Source: Verrucomicrobiales bacterium (GTDB lineage Bacteria; Verrucomicrobiota; Verrucomicrobiia; Verrucomicrobiales; DEV007). From it: a DNA stretch of 32,371 bases. How positions within the stretch are numbered: the first letter of the stretch is position 1; each line of letters begins with the position of its first letter. The translations under genes and the position numbers were made by a program. Below the pieces are notes generated by a model. The model was not told the DNA's origin. It saw only the letters and a program-made list of their open reading frames with translations, and made no database searches. Location of the stretch: positions 1 through 32,371 of the forward strand of contig JARGOD010000057.1 in NCBI GenBank assembly GCA_029210205.1, written 5' to 3'. Positions 16,873 to 25,381 of this stretch are shown in pieces.

Positions 16873-19368
16873 TTACTGAGCCGCGGCTTCTTTCTGCGCT
16901 TCCAGTCGAAGCTGCTCGAGGCGGGAAAGAGGCTTTTCTTTAGGCTCATTCTTCGCGACCACTTTCTTCTCTGCGGCTGGTTTTGCAGCGACTGGCTCTT
17001 TCGGCTTAGGATCGACGCGGAAGACACCGCCCATCCCGACGCGATGAACCACAGGTTCGCCATTCTGCAATACCGTTACGGTGCAGAACAAATTTTTGTG
17101 CTGCCCAACGGGTGTTTTTTCCGTTGTTTGAATCGGGAAGTTCAAGTCTGCCGTCGCTTTGTCGATCTTCATGATCGGAACAGTGGCGTGAGCCGGCACC
17201 GCAAACAGCTGCACGTCTGCCTGCCCATCGAACTCGCGGAGGTTCTCCACCTCGGCGACCATATCTATCTTCTCGCCCTGCTTCGCCGTCGCCATTGAGA
17301 GCTTCATGCTTACAAATGGCTCCTCAACCGCCAGCTTTACAAAAGGCGCTGCTGTCATCATCAGTCCTTTTCCACCATCTGACTCAGCGATCACTGTGAT
17401 GTCCCAGGTATTAATCTCCGCATTTGCATTGGCGTTGAGTTCATACTCAAGCTCGGTGTCTTTCTCACCAAAAGTCATTGTAGACGGGCTCGTGATCCCG
17501 GGTGGCTTCCAGTGAAGGCGGACGGTGATCTTTTTGTCGTAACCGTCCTTCCGCACCGCGCGAATCTTCAACTTTTTCGTTCCATTGCGCACCAGCGGGG
17601 ATTTCGGCTGATCGATTGTGATGCTGTAGGGAATCTCCTCCACGACTGAAATCGGAAGCCGCTCATGGTAACGGGTATAATACTCAACTCCATTCTGCGG
17701 GCCACGAACGAGGTCCAATGCTTGCTTAAAAGTGCCCTCGACAGGTGACTTCTCATCGGTATTCTTCACTTTCAGCTCATACATTCCACCCCCGATCGCA
17801 GCGTCCGGAGCTGCCTTCAGAAGGATCGGGAACTGGCTCACCGACTTCGGAATGGTCCCGGCTTCCCAGGTGACTCCCTCAGGGAGTTGCGGAAAATCAA
17901 AGACCAACTCGCCTGAGAAATTGCGGCGAGTCGTGTTGACGACCATTGAGTAGTAGCCGCCTTGAGGAACATTAAACTGCTTTCGATATTGAAGGTCGCG
18001 ACGAAGCATCTCCGGCATCGTCACTTCGATTCTGGGCGTGAAGGCTTCAGACTCGATGCGATAAACGAAATCCGACCCACCCCGCTTGAGCATATCGGTG
18101 ACACGCACGTAGTAATCACCATCGGCGGCCGGCTTGAAATCTACCTGACTGTCCTTCGTTCCGTTTGCATCATCAGAGCCGCCCATCGACTTGAACTTGC
18201 TATCGTAGAGATTCAAAACAGGATCGACCGGTGACCCAATCGTATTTGCGTAAACACGGAAGCGATAATTCTGACCCTTTTTTCCGGTGAACTTGAAGTA
18301 ATCAATATCGCCTTCTTCTTCGAGAATTCCGTTAAATGCCAGAGGCAGTGCTCCAACGGACGCAAGATCCGGCGAACGCATGTCTCCGTTCTCACCGCTC
18401 TCCAACACGTTTGGCATATCACTCACCCGCACCGGGTTGGGGGATGGAGGGAAAGCGCCATCCCGTTCAGCCAGGACACCGAAAGTTCCTTCCTCGGTAG
18501 TCAAAGGAAGCTTCGCTTTGGTCTTGTAATCACCCTTGACGTCTCCGATCAAGGTGAACTCAGTCTCCTCACCGGGCATTCCGCCGGCAGGAAAGATGGC
18601 CATAGGACGAGGAAAAGTTCCGATGTGTGCTCTGTAACGCCCTCGGCCTTCGTAGGCGGAATCCCTGACCTCAACGATGTAATCGCCGTCTTCCGGGATG
18701 ATCACCGAAACAATCGATTCCTGCTTCAGGAGAGACGAACCATCTGCCGACGCAATCTCGAAGCGGTCCTTATTCAAAATCGACACGTACGGATCGATCG
18801 CGATATTCTGGCGGATGTTATTGATCCGGAGGCCTTCGATCTCAACGGAAAGACGCTCACCTTTTTTCATCGAAACCTGGTAGTAATCGGTCTCTTCCCG
18901 CTTCGCCTCGGCTTCGATCGTTACGTTGAGGTCGATCTTCTGAGGCCCGTTAAAGTCGTCATTCGGTTCAACTTCGTCTACGTTCGGAAACTGCGAGATC
19001 CAGAAGTTGCGGGCATAACTGATGCCGCTCTTGCAACGAACCCGAACGTGATGCTCACCGATCCGCGCATCCGGTGCGACAACAAGCGTTGCCTCGACCT
19101 TGCGGTTGTCGAGAACCTTGAGATCTTTGGCTGTGATCCCCGGATAATGAAATAAGATCTCCTCGGCGTCTTCGAGACGATTTCCATGAAAGACAACCTT
19201 CGTCTCCGTGCCGCGCTGAGCGCCACGCGGAAGCGTGTTATTGAGATCGGGGGAAGCAGCCTCCAACGTCGATCCCGCGATAAGAATGGTCAGCAGCCCG
19301 AAGACTGCTGACATTCTCGCGAAACCTGCGAAACGGGCCGCACTCTGAAAAGTCAGAATACGTTTCAT
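16873..19368 (-). CDS. Exported PPC-domain protein with Ig-like repeats
   Basis: An 831-residue secreted or periplasmic protein, probably structural or ligand-binding, with no catalytic motif seen. A long signal sequence (core near residues 22-36, GLLTILIAGSTLEA) precedes an IPT/Ig-like domain (RGTETKVVFHGNRLEDAEE). The first PPC-like domain begins at DEVEPNDDFN (about 131-140) and includes TDYYQVSMKKGERLSVEIEG. A second, clearer PPC domain follows around residues 335-440 (GDIDYFKFTGKKGQNYRFRV and ADGDYYVRVTDM). Further Ig-like beta domains follow, then a Pro/Ala/Lys/Glu-rich tail ending in a short predicted helix (PLSRLEQLRLEAQKEAAAQ). PPC domains usually sit in secreted enzymes or surface proteins as accessory modules. 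The gene lies between the DUF1501 gene (24 bases upstream) and the cytochrome/DUF1549 gene (45 bases downstream), so all three should be made together. Confidence 0.9.
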   Translation of the reverse strand: MKRILTFQSAARFAGFARMSAVFGLLTILIAGSTLEAASPDLNNTLPRGAQRGTETKVVFHGNRLEDAEEILFHYPGITAKDLKVLDNRKVEATLVVAPDARIGEHHVRVRCKSGISYARNFWISQFPNVDEVEPNDDFNGPQKIDLNVTIEAEAKREETDYYQVSMKKGERLSVEIEGLRINNIRQNIAIDPYVSILNKDRFEIASADGSSLLKQESIVSVIIPEDGDYIVEVRDSAYEGRGRYRAHIGTFPRPMAIFPAGGMPGEETEFTLIGDVKGDYKTKAKLPLTTEEGTFGVLAERDGAFPPSPNPVRVSDMPNVLESGENGDMRSPDLASVGALPLAFNGILEEEGDIDYFKFTGKKGQNYRFRVYANTIGSPVDPVLNLYDSKFKSMGGSDDANGTKDSQVDFKPAADGDYYVRVTDMLKRGGSDFVYRIESEAFTPRIEVTMPEMLRRDLQYRKQFNVPQGGYYSMVVNTTRRNFSGELVFDFPQLPEGVTWEAGTIPKSVSQFPILLKAAPDAAIGGGMYELKVKNTDEKSPVEGTFKQALDLVRGPQNGVEYYTRYHERLPISVVEEIPYSITIDQPKSPLVRNGTKKLKIRAVRKDGYDKKITVRLHWKPPGITSPSTMTFGEKDTELEYELNANANAEINTWDITVIAESDGGKGLMMTAAPFVKLAVEEPFVSMKLSMATAKQGEKIDMVAEVENLREFDGQADVQLFAVPAHATVPIMKIDKATADLNFPIQTTEKTPVGQHKNLFCTVTVLQNGEPVVHRVGMGGVFRVDPKPKEPVAAKPAAEKKVVAKNEPKEKPLSRLEQLRLEAQKEAAAQ

Positions 19369-19392
19369 AATGATAGAACGAAAAGTGAAAGC

Positions 19393-20727
19393 TTACGCAG
19401 TGGCTTTATCGATGATCTCTTCGATAACTTCGCCGCCGTCGACAATTTCCATCGGGCGCGGTCCAGGAGCGATGAGCTCCTTGTCAGCGTTGATACCCAA
19501 CTGGTTGTAGACCGTCTTCGCGAATGACTCAACATCGACCGGATTCGTGTCCGGCTCAGATGCGAGCGAATCGGAAGAACCGTAAACGAATCCCCGCTTG
19601 ATACCGCCACCGGCGAGCATTGTAGAGAAAACACGAGGCCAGTGGTCGCGACCGTCAGTCTTGTTGATCTTCGGAGTTCTTCCAAATTCGGAAGAAACCA
19701 TCACGAGCGTTGAGTCAAGAAGACCACGATCGTCGAGATCGGTAAGGAGAGTCGCAAGAGCCTTATCAAAATCAGGCACCTGGCGGCCAATGTTGTCCTT
19801 AATCTTGTCGTGGTGATCCCAACTTCCGTAAGTCATCGTGACAAGGCGAACCCCGGACTCGACGAGACGGCGGGAAAGAAGCATCCGCATACCGGCCTGA
19901 TTCTTACCATAGCGCTCTTTGGTCTTGTCATCCTCCTTCGTGAGATCGAAGGCGTCGCGAGCTTCCACTGATCCAATCAGGCTGTAGGCCTTATCATAAA
20001 AGGAGTCCATCGCGCTGATTTGGTCAGCCTGCTCCATGTTGCGGAAATGGCTATCAACCGCTTCAAGCAACGTACGGCGGCGCTCGAAGCGGGCTCCGTC
20101 AACACCATCTGGGAGAGTGAGGTCACGAACCTTGAAGTTCTTGAGGTCGGCAGGATCACTTCCCACCGCAAACGGTCCGTACATGGAGCTCAGGTAACCA
20201 GTTCCGGCGAACTCATTTGGCGTGTTTGGCACACAGACATAAGGAGGGAGGTTTTTCCGTGGCCCGAATTCGTGTGAAATCACTGATCCGAAGCTCGGAA
20301 AATCAATCGCCGGGCTTGGCTTGTAACCCGTGAACATGTTGTGAGTTCCTCGCTCGTGCGCCGCCTCGCCGTGCGTCATCGAACGAATCACTGTCATCTT
20401 GTCAGCGACTTTGGCCAAATTTTTGAAGTTCTCACTGAACTGCAGACCATCCACGCTCGTGTTGATCGCCTTGTAGGGTCCACGATACTCGGAAGGGGCA
20501 TAAGGCTTTGGATCCCACGTTTCCTGATGCGCCATACCGCCCGGCAAGTAGATGTGAATCAACGACTTAGCCGCACCCTCCTTGGATTCGTAGAACTTAG
20601 CTTGTCCTTTCGCCTCGATCTTGAGAAGCTCAGGAAGCGATAGTCCCACGCCACCGGCGAAGCCGACTTGGAGAAACTCGCGGCGATTCGCGAGACCGGA
20701 ATTAAAGAAGCTTGAGCAGCCTTTCAT
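19393..20727 (-). CDS. DUF1501 protein with Tat-like leader
   Basis: A DUF1501-family protein of 444 residues; as I recall this family belongs to the alkaline-phosphatase-like superfamily, but no activity is proven. The ATG at 20727 is preferred over an upstream in-frame start because it gives a compact leader with twin arginines (NRREFLQVGFAGGVGLSLPE, Arg15-Arg16), suggesting export in folded form by the Tat route. Family landmarks are LIHIYLPGGMAHQETWDPKP, MTHGEAAHERGTHNMFTGY, YGSWDHHDKI, LVMVSSEFGRTPKIN and GRDHWPRVFSTMLAGGGIKRG. The clustered Asp, His and Glu residues could bind metal ions as in relatives. It is the first gene of a three-gene operon with the PPC and cytochrome/DUF1549 genes, and DUF1501 genes typically neighbour DUF1549/DUF1553 genes in these phyla. 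No Shine-Dalgarno sequence is visible. The family call is firm. Confidence 0.92.
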   Translation of the reverse strand: MKGCSSFFNSGLANRREFLQVGFAGGVGLSLPELLKIEAKGQAKFYESKEGAAKSLIHIYLPGGMAHQETWDPKPYAPSEYRGPYKAINTSVDGLQFSENFKNLAKVADKMTVIRSMTHGEAAHERGTHNMFTGYKPSPAIDFPSFGSVISHEFGPRKNLPPYVCVPNTPNEFAGTGYLSSMYGPFAVGSDPADLKNFKVRDLTLPDGVDGARFERRRTLLEAVDSHFRNMEQADQISAMDSFYDKAYSLIGSVEARDAFDLTKEDDKTKERYGKNQAGMRMLLSRRLVESGVRLVTMTYGSWDHHDKIKDNIGRQVPDFDKALATLLTDLDDRGLLDSTLVMVSSEFGRTPKINKTDGRDHWPRVFSTMLAGGGIKRGFVYGSSDSLASEPDTNPVDVESFAKTVYNQLGINADKELIAPGPRPMEIVDGGEVIEEIIDKATA

Positions 20728-20972
20728 AGTATTGAGTGGTTGGGTGATTGTTCGGAATCGAATTAATCGCTGAAACCCTTGTAAAACAAGAGGCGTCTTT
20801 GCGTAGAGGCGGAATAGCGGCGGGATCAAACGACCCGAAAGGGCCACCCGAACCGCGCGATATCGCCACTCATTAAACGAAGACGCACGCTAAAAAGATC
20901 GTATATTTATTTGTTTTAACAATAGAAGAAAATCCCCACTGTCCGATTTTGGATCGTAACCTTCTAAACTTT
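20728..20972. promoter_or_regulatory. Divergent intergenic region driving both cytochrome transcription units
   Basis: These 245 bases separate the divergent DUF1501 and cytochrome-WD40 genes, so promoters for both must lie here. An AT-rich stretch at about 20895-20935 stands out from the GC-richer surroundings. Small inverted repeats include CTTGTaaaACAAG near 20778-20790 and a GCGATATCGC palindrome near 20858. I could not assign -35/-10 boxes or an operator with confidence. Confidence 0.45.
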
Positions 20973-23900
20973 ATGATGAAGAGATTGACTGCTCCCCTCA
21001 TGTTCCTGGCCGCCACCTTGGCGATCCCGGTCATCGCTGCTGATGAGAAAGACAAGATCACCTACATCGATCATGTCCTTCCGATCCTCGAAAACAAGTG
21101 TGTTAACTGCCACAACGCAGATGAATCCAAAGGTGGTTTGGATCTTTCCACCTACGCCGCGACGATGACAGGCGGATCGGGCGGTGACATCGTGACTTCG
21201 GAAGACCCCGGATCAAGTCGCCTCTTCACTCTTTCGGCCCACACCGAGGAGCCTTTCATGCCCCCGAAAGGGACGCCGGCGAATGAGAAGGAACTCAAGA
21301 TTCTTTCGGATTGGATCGCCGGAGGACTTCTCGAGACTTCGAACAGCAAGGCCAGAAAATCGGACAAACCGAAAGTCGACTTCAATTCGATCACCTCCAC
21401 CGGTAAGCCCGAAGGCCCGCCCGCGATGCCTGAGCACCTCATCCTTGAGCCGGAGGTTGTCACGGAGCGTCCGAACGCGGTACCCGCGATGGCCCATAGC
21501 CCCTGGGCTCCGATTGTTGCAGTCGCCGGCCAGAAGCAGGTCCTTCTTTTCCATTCGGAAGACTATGATCTCCTTGGCGTCCTTCCTTACCCTGAAGGAT
21601 TTCCTCAGACACTCTCATTCAGCCCCAACGGTGCCTACCTTTCCTGCGGAGGTGGTCGCGCCGGCAAATCCGGAAACGTCGTTGCCTGGGACATCAAGAC
21701 CGGCGAGCGAATCCTCGAAGTCGGGAAGGAGTATGACATCGTTCTCGGTGCCGACGTCTCGCCCGACTTGAAGAACGCAGTCCTCGGTGGACCCAAGCGT
21801 AATATTAAACTGTGGGACACAGTTGCCGGCGAAGAGCTTAGCAGCATCAAAAAGCACCCTGACTGGCTTCTCACAGCGGCCTACAGCCCGGACGGAGTCA
21901 TTTTCGCGACCGGGGGAAGAAACGGTGGCCTCTATGTCTGGGAAGCCGCAACCGGATATGAATTCTACACCCTTAAAGGTCACACCGGCGCAGTCACCGA
22001 CGTCGCATGGCGCTCCGATGGTAATCTTCTCGCCTCCAGCAGCGAAGATGGACAAATCATCCTCTGGGAGATGAACGAAGGTAAGCAGGTCAAGAAATGG
22101 AACGCCCATCCCGGCGGCGCCCTTGCCGTGACCTTCTCGCCTGACGGGAAGCTCGCTTCAGTCGGACGCGACAAGAAAGTCAAAATCTGGCAGGCCGACG
22201 GCAAAGAGTTGAAGTCAATCACCGCGTCGGACGATATCGTGCTCAGTGTTGCTTTCAGCCACGACAACAAGCGCGTCTTCACAGGTGACTGGCATGGCAC
22301 GATCAAAGTTTGGGATATCGAAACCGGAGCCGAGCTTGCTCTTATCGAACCGAATCCTCCAACCATCGAAGAGCAGCTCGCCTACTCTGAAAAACGCATC
22401 GGCGAGCTCACTGGAGAACTTCCGAAGCTGGAGCAAGGGGTAAAGGCGGTGAGCAAGGAACTAGCAGACGTACGCGCCGAAATGGCGAATGCTGACAAGA
22501 AAATCGCAGAGGCGACCAAAACTCGCGACGCCAATAAAGCTGAGCTCGCGAAGCTCGACGGTTCCGTCAAAGCACTGACCCCGCAGTTCGCCGCCGCGCA
22601 GAAATCGGTCACCGATCACCAGGCAAAAACCAAGGCCGCTGCTGACGCGCTCAATAAAGCGAGTGCATCCCTCAAAACCACTCAGGACGCGCTTGCCAAG
22701 GCAGAAGCAAACTTGAAAGCACGCGAAGCGGCGCTTGTTCCTGTTGTTGCTGCCCTGAACACGGCGAAAGCGGCGGCAGCAAAAAAGGCACTCTCCGCCG
22801 AGCAACAAAAGAAACACGATCAACTCGCCACTGCCCGGAGCAATGCGGAAACCGCAAAGAAAGCGGCAGACGCCGCACTCAAGAAAACAACTGAAGCTCG
22901 CAATGTAGCGACCAAGGGCATTGACGACGCAAAAGCTGGCATCGCGACGGCTAAGAAGTCAATGGAGACCGCCCAGAAAGCCGCCGCCAATGCAAACGAC
23001 CTCCTCAAGCAGGCCACCGCTGAGCGCACCAAAGCGGATGCGGCTCTAGTCGAGGCCTCGAAAGATGGAAAAATTCCGCCGATGGAGCTCGTCGACGCAC
23101 AAGCCTCGGCCAGTGAAAAGGAACGCCTTGCCAAGGCGGAATTAAACGGAGCAAATACAGAGCTCGCTACCGCGGAAGCGAACTCGAAAAAGGCAACTGA
23201 AGCTTTGAATCAGCACAACACAAAATTAGCTGCACTTAACGAAACGATGCAGCAACAGGCCGCTGATCAGAAATCCAAAGCTGACTTGCTAGCGAAAGCT
23301 GAAGCCGCCTTCAAACCTCTCAAGGATGCGCTTGCCGCCGGCCAGGAGAGCATGAAGAAAGCAGATATCGCTTTAGCCGCCAAGGCCAAGGAATTCCAGG
23401 GAGTCGAAAAAGCAAGAAACGACGCCAAGGTAGCGCTCGATGCAGCGAAGAAAGCTTCTACGGATGCCAATGGTAAGATTGCCGCCCTGAAGCAGAACCT
23501 CGCCAGCGCACAAGCAGCCGAGAAGAAAGCAGCCGAGAGCCTCGCGGCAAAGAAGAAAGAGCTCGATGGCGCTAAAGTTCAACTTGCCGCCTCGCAGGGA
23601 GCACTGAAAAAAGCCGAGGAAACTCTCGTTTCTGTCACCAAAGCAAGAGAGAGCGCCAAAGGCAAGATCGACGCCATCGTCAAGAAAGAGGCTGACACCA
23701 AAAAGTCCATCGAAGTTGCGAAGGCCGAACTCGAAAGCAGCCAGTTCCTCGTCAAGAAGTGGCAGGCCGCCGCGATTAATCTTACCGCGAAACAGGAAAC
23801 GGAGGAGCTAGATGACATGGAGGTCGATCTTGAAGACATGAAGGAAGACGAGGTCGAAGCGAAGACTGAGGTCACGGAAGCGAAGAAAGCTCGCGCCGAC

Positions 23901-24497
23901 GCGGAGCAGACCCTGGCTGTCGCGAAGAAGACCATCAACGAAGGCGAGAAAAAGCTGCAGGAGAAATCCAGCACCGTTCTTGAGCGTGCCCTCCAGCTAG
24001 TCTCGAATCGTGCCATCGCCGAACTCAAATTGGATGCCGGACTCGCCCAGAGCGATAACGCTCCGACCGAGCTTGCTGCCATCTTCAACAAGGAGGTCCC
24101 CGAGGACCTTGTCGTGGTCGGCGACATGCCTGAAGAAACTGAGGAAGAGCAAGTCATCGAGACCGTTGCTGCCGAAGCACTTGCTTACAAATCACGTGAC
24201 GAAATCACGCAGGAAGTGGAAACCCTGCGCAAGCGCCTCGTCGAAATCGAAGGATTCCTCGCGACAACTTACAACGCCGCCGATGAGACCAAGGCCACGG
24301 TCGACAAGGCGAGCAAAGTTGCCCGCGAAACCCCGAAAGTAATCCGAGAGCGGACTGAACTCGAAGCCGAGGCCGCAAAGGAGCTCGCCGAAGCAGAAGC
24401 GGAGCGGAAGCGTCAGGAGACTGCCCTCACCGAACAACAGCAGAAGATCGAGGAGCTTCGAAAGAAGTATCTTGCGACGCTTCCAGAGCGGGATTGA
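20973..24497 (+). CDS. Exported cytochrome c - WD40 propeller - long coiled-coil protein
   Basis: A three-part exported protein of about 1174 residues. The ATG at 20973 is chosen because it begins a signal peptide (MMKRLTAPLMFLAATLAIPV-IAA); an upstream TTG is less likely. Part one is a PSCyt1 cytochrome c domain with CVNCH (Cys43, Cys46, His47) and a candidate distal Met in MPPKG (Met96). Part two (about 165-455) has seven WD40-type blades, the last six ending in VVAWD, IKLWD, LYVWE, IILWE, VKIWQ and IKVWD. Part three, about 700 residues to the end, is almost entirely Ala, Lys, Glu, Asp, Gln and Leu in heptad-like order and should form long coiled coil, with a more acidic break near 1070-1100. 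It diverges from the DUF1501 operon and is closed by a strong terminator. No enzymatic domain is seen; electron transfer plus scaffolding is a guess. Confidence 0.92.
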   Translation: MMKRLTAPLMFLAATLAIPVIAADEKDKITYIDHVLPILENKCVNCHNADESKGGLDLSTYAATMTGGSGGDIVTSEDPGSSRLFTLSAHTEEPFMPPKGTPANEKELKILSDWIAGGLLETSNSKARKSDKPKVDFNSITSTGKPEGPPAMPEHLILEPEVVTERPNAVPAMAHSPWAPIVAVAGQKQVLLFHSEDYDLLGVLPYPEGFPQTLSFSPNGAYLSCGGGRAGKSGNVVAWDIKTGERILEVGKEYDIVLGADVSPDLKNAVLGGPKRNIKLWDTVAGEELSSIKKHPDWLLTAAYSPDGVIFATGGRNGGLYVWEAATGYEFYTLKGHTGAVTDVAWRSDGNLLASSSEDGQIILWEMNEGKQVKKWNAHPGGALAVTFSPDGKLASVGRDKKVKIWQADGKELKSITASDDIVLSVAFSHDNKRVFTGDWHGTIKVWDIETGAELALIEPNPPTIEEQLAYSEKRIGELTGELPKLEQGVKAVSKELADVRAEMANADKKIAEATKTRDANKAELAKLDGSVKALTPQFAAAQKSVTDHQAKTKAAADALNKASASLKTTQDALAKAEANLKAREAALVPVVAALNTAKAAAAKKALSAEQQKKHDQLATARSNAETAKKAADAALKKTTEARNVATKGIDDAKAGIATAKKSMETAQKAAANANDLLKQATAERTKADAALVEASKDGKIPPMELVDAQASASEKERLAKAELNGANTELATAEANSKKATEALNQHNTKLAALNETMQQQAADQKSKADLLAKAEAAFKPLKDALAAGQESMKKADIALAAKAKEFQGVEKARNDAKVALDAAKKASTDANGKIAALKQNLASAQAAEKKAAESLAAKKKELDGAKVQLAASQGALKKAEETLVSVTKARESAKGKIDAIVKKEADTKKSIEVAKAELESSQFLVKKWQAAAINLTAKQETEELDDMEVDLEDMKEDEVEAKTEVTEAKKARADAEQTLAVAKKTINEGEKKLQEKSSTVLERALQLVSNRAIAELKLDAGLAQSDNAPTELAAIFNKEVPEDLVVVGDMPEETEEEQVIETVAAEALAYKSRDEITQEVETLRKRLVEIEGFLATTYNAADETKATVDKASKVARETPKVIRERTELEAEAAKELAEAEAERKRQETALTEQQQKIEELRKKYLATLPERD

Positions 24498-24533
24498 TCC
24501 CCCACGCTCGCAGAAACCCATTTTTACGCATTC

Positions 24534-24570
24534 AACAGGGTTAGGTCAGTGACCTAACCCTGTTTGCTTT
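24534..24570 (+). terminator. Strong intrinsic terminator after the WD40/coiled-coil gene
   Basis: AACAGGGTTAGGTC (24534-24547) and GACCTAACCCTGTT (24551-24564) form a perfect 14-bp stem with a 3-base loop, followed by TGCTTT. It sits 37 bases after the stop codon. The symmetry means it could also act on the other strand, but no minus-strand gene ends here. Confidence 0.85.
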
Positions 24571-24586
24571 GGGCCCAAGATAATCA

Positions 24587-25117
24587 ATGGAAATTCGAAC
24601 GGTAGGCTTAGGTGATACTGAATCCATCCGCTGCATTTATCGATCCGCCTTTGATGAGAAGGAGCGCGACCTCGTCTCAGAACTGGCAGTGGATCTTCTC
24701 TCGGAGAAAACGGTGCCATCCACGTTCTCTCTCATCGCCGAATCAGACGGCATGGCGGTCGGACACATCGCCTTCAGCCCGGTGACTCTTCAGGGAGACA
24801 CTAATTGCATCGGATATATTTTAGCCCCACTCGCGGTCATTCCAGACAGTCAGCATGCCGGATTCGGATCTGCGTTGATCGAACGAGGCGTTGCAATACT
24901 CACTGCCCGGGAAGCAGGTGTTCTCCTCGTTTACGGAGATCCAAATTACTACGGCAGGTTTGGTTTCAGCCCTGAGATCGCGGAGCGATACCTGCCACCC
25001 TACCCTTTAGAGCATCCCTTTGGTTGGCTGGGAATGATCCCGGGCGGAATCGGAGAGCCCGGGGATACCGTGAGAATCTCGTGTGTCGACTCGTTGGAAC
25101 GACCCAAACTCTGGTAA
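24587..25117 (+). CDS. GNAT-family N-acetyltransferase (YhbS-like)
   Basis: A 176-residue cytoplasmic acetyltransferase that would move an acetyl group from acetyl-CoA to an unknown amine. The amino end (MEIRTVGLGDTESIRCIYRS) is the usual GNAT strand-helix start. Motif A is visible as LAVIPDSQHAGFGSALIERG, where the Q-x-x-G-x-G-type loop holds CoA pyrophosphate, and a later YGDPNYYGRFGF is the YhbS-type motif following it. The short terminator-containing gap before it makes it a separate transcription unit. No obvious link to the sulfatases or cytochromes nearby. No Shine-Dalgarno sequence was clear. The fold assignment is confident, the substrate unknown. Confidence 0.88.
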   Translation: MEIRTVGLGDTESIRCIYRSAFDEKERDLVSELAVDLLSEKTVPSTFSLIAESDGMAVGHIAFSPVTLQGDTNCIGYILAPLAVIPDSQHAGFGSALIERGVAILTAREAGVLLVYGDPNYYGRFGFSPEIAERYLPPYPLEHPFGWLGMIPGGIGEPGDTVRISCVDSLERPKLW

Positions 25118-25381
25118 GCCGAAGCTATCTCGTGATTCGTTTGATTCCAAACCTGAGTTGTAGGTGTTCTAAAACAAGTCATCGATAGACTGCTCACAGA
25201 TACGATGCGGCAAGCTAACAGCGGCAAAAAATAGCACTGGATTAGCTCCTTTACGTGATCCGGGGAATCTTCGCGGGGAATATCGTATCAGTATCTGTCT
25301 TTATCTGGTTTGTCATTTTCGCTTAGACGGTGGTTGTTACTGGCCCGATGGACAGCAAGGCGGCACCCCCTTTATCGAAAA
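25118..25381. other. Intergenic region before the double sulfatase
   Basis: About 264 bases, visibly more AT-rich than the flanking genes. It must hold the promoter of the double sulfatase, but I could not assign boxes, a riboswitch or a terminator. An in-frame ATG at 25310 exists but would place 24 basic residues before the signal peptide, so I treat this stretch as leader. Confidence 0.4.

Noticed and set aside
20760..20880. Small palindromes in the divergent region as a defined operator
   Set aside because: CTTGTaaaACAAG and GCGATATCGC are short and single-copy; nothing ties them to a regulator.
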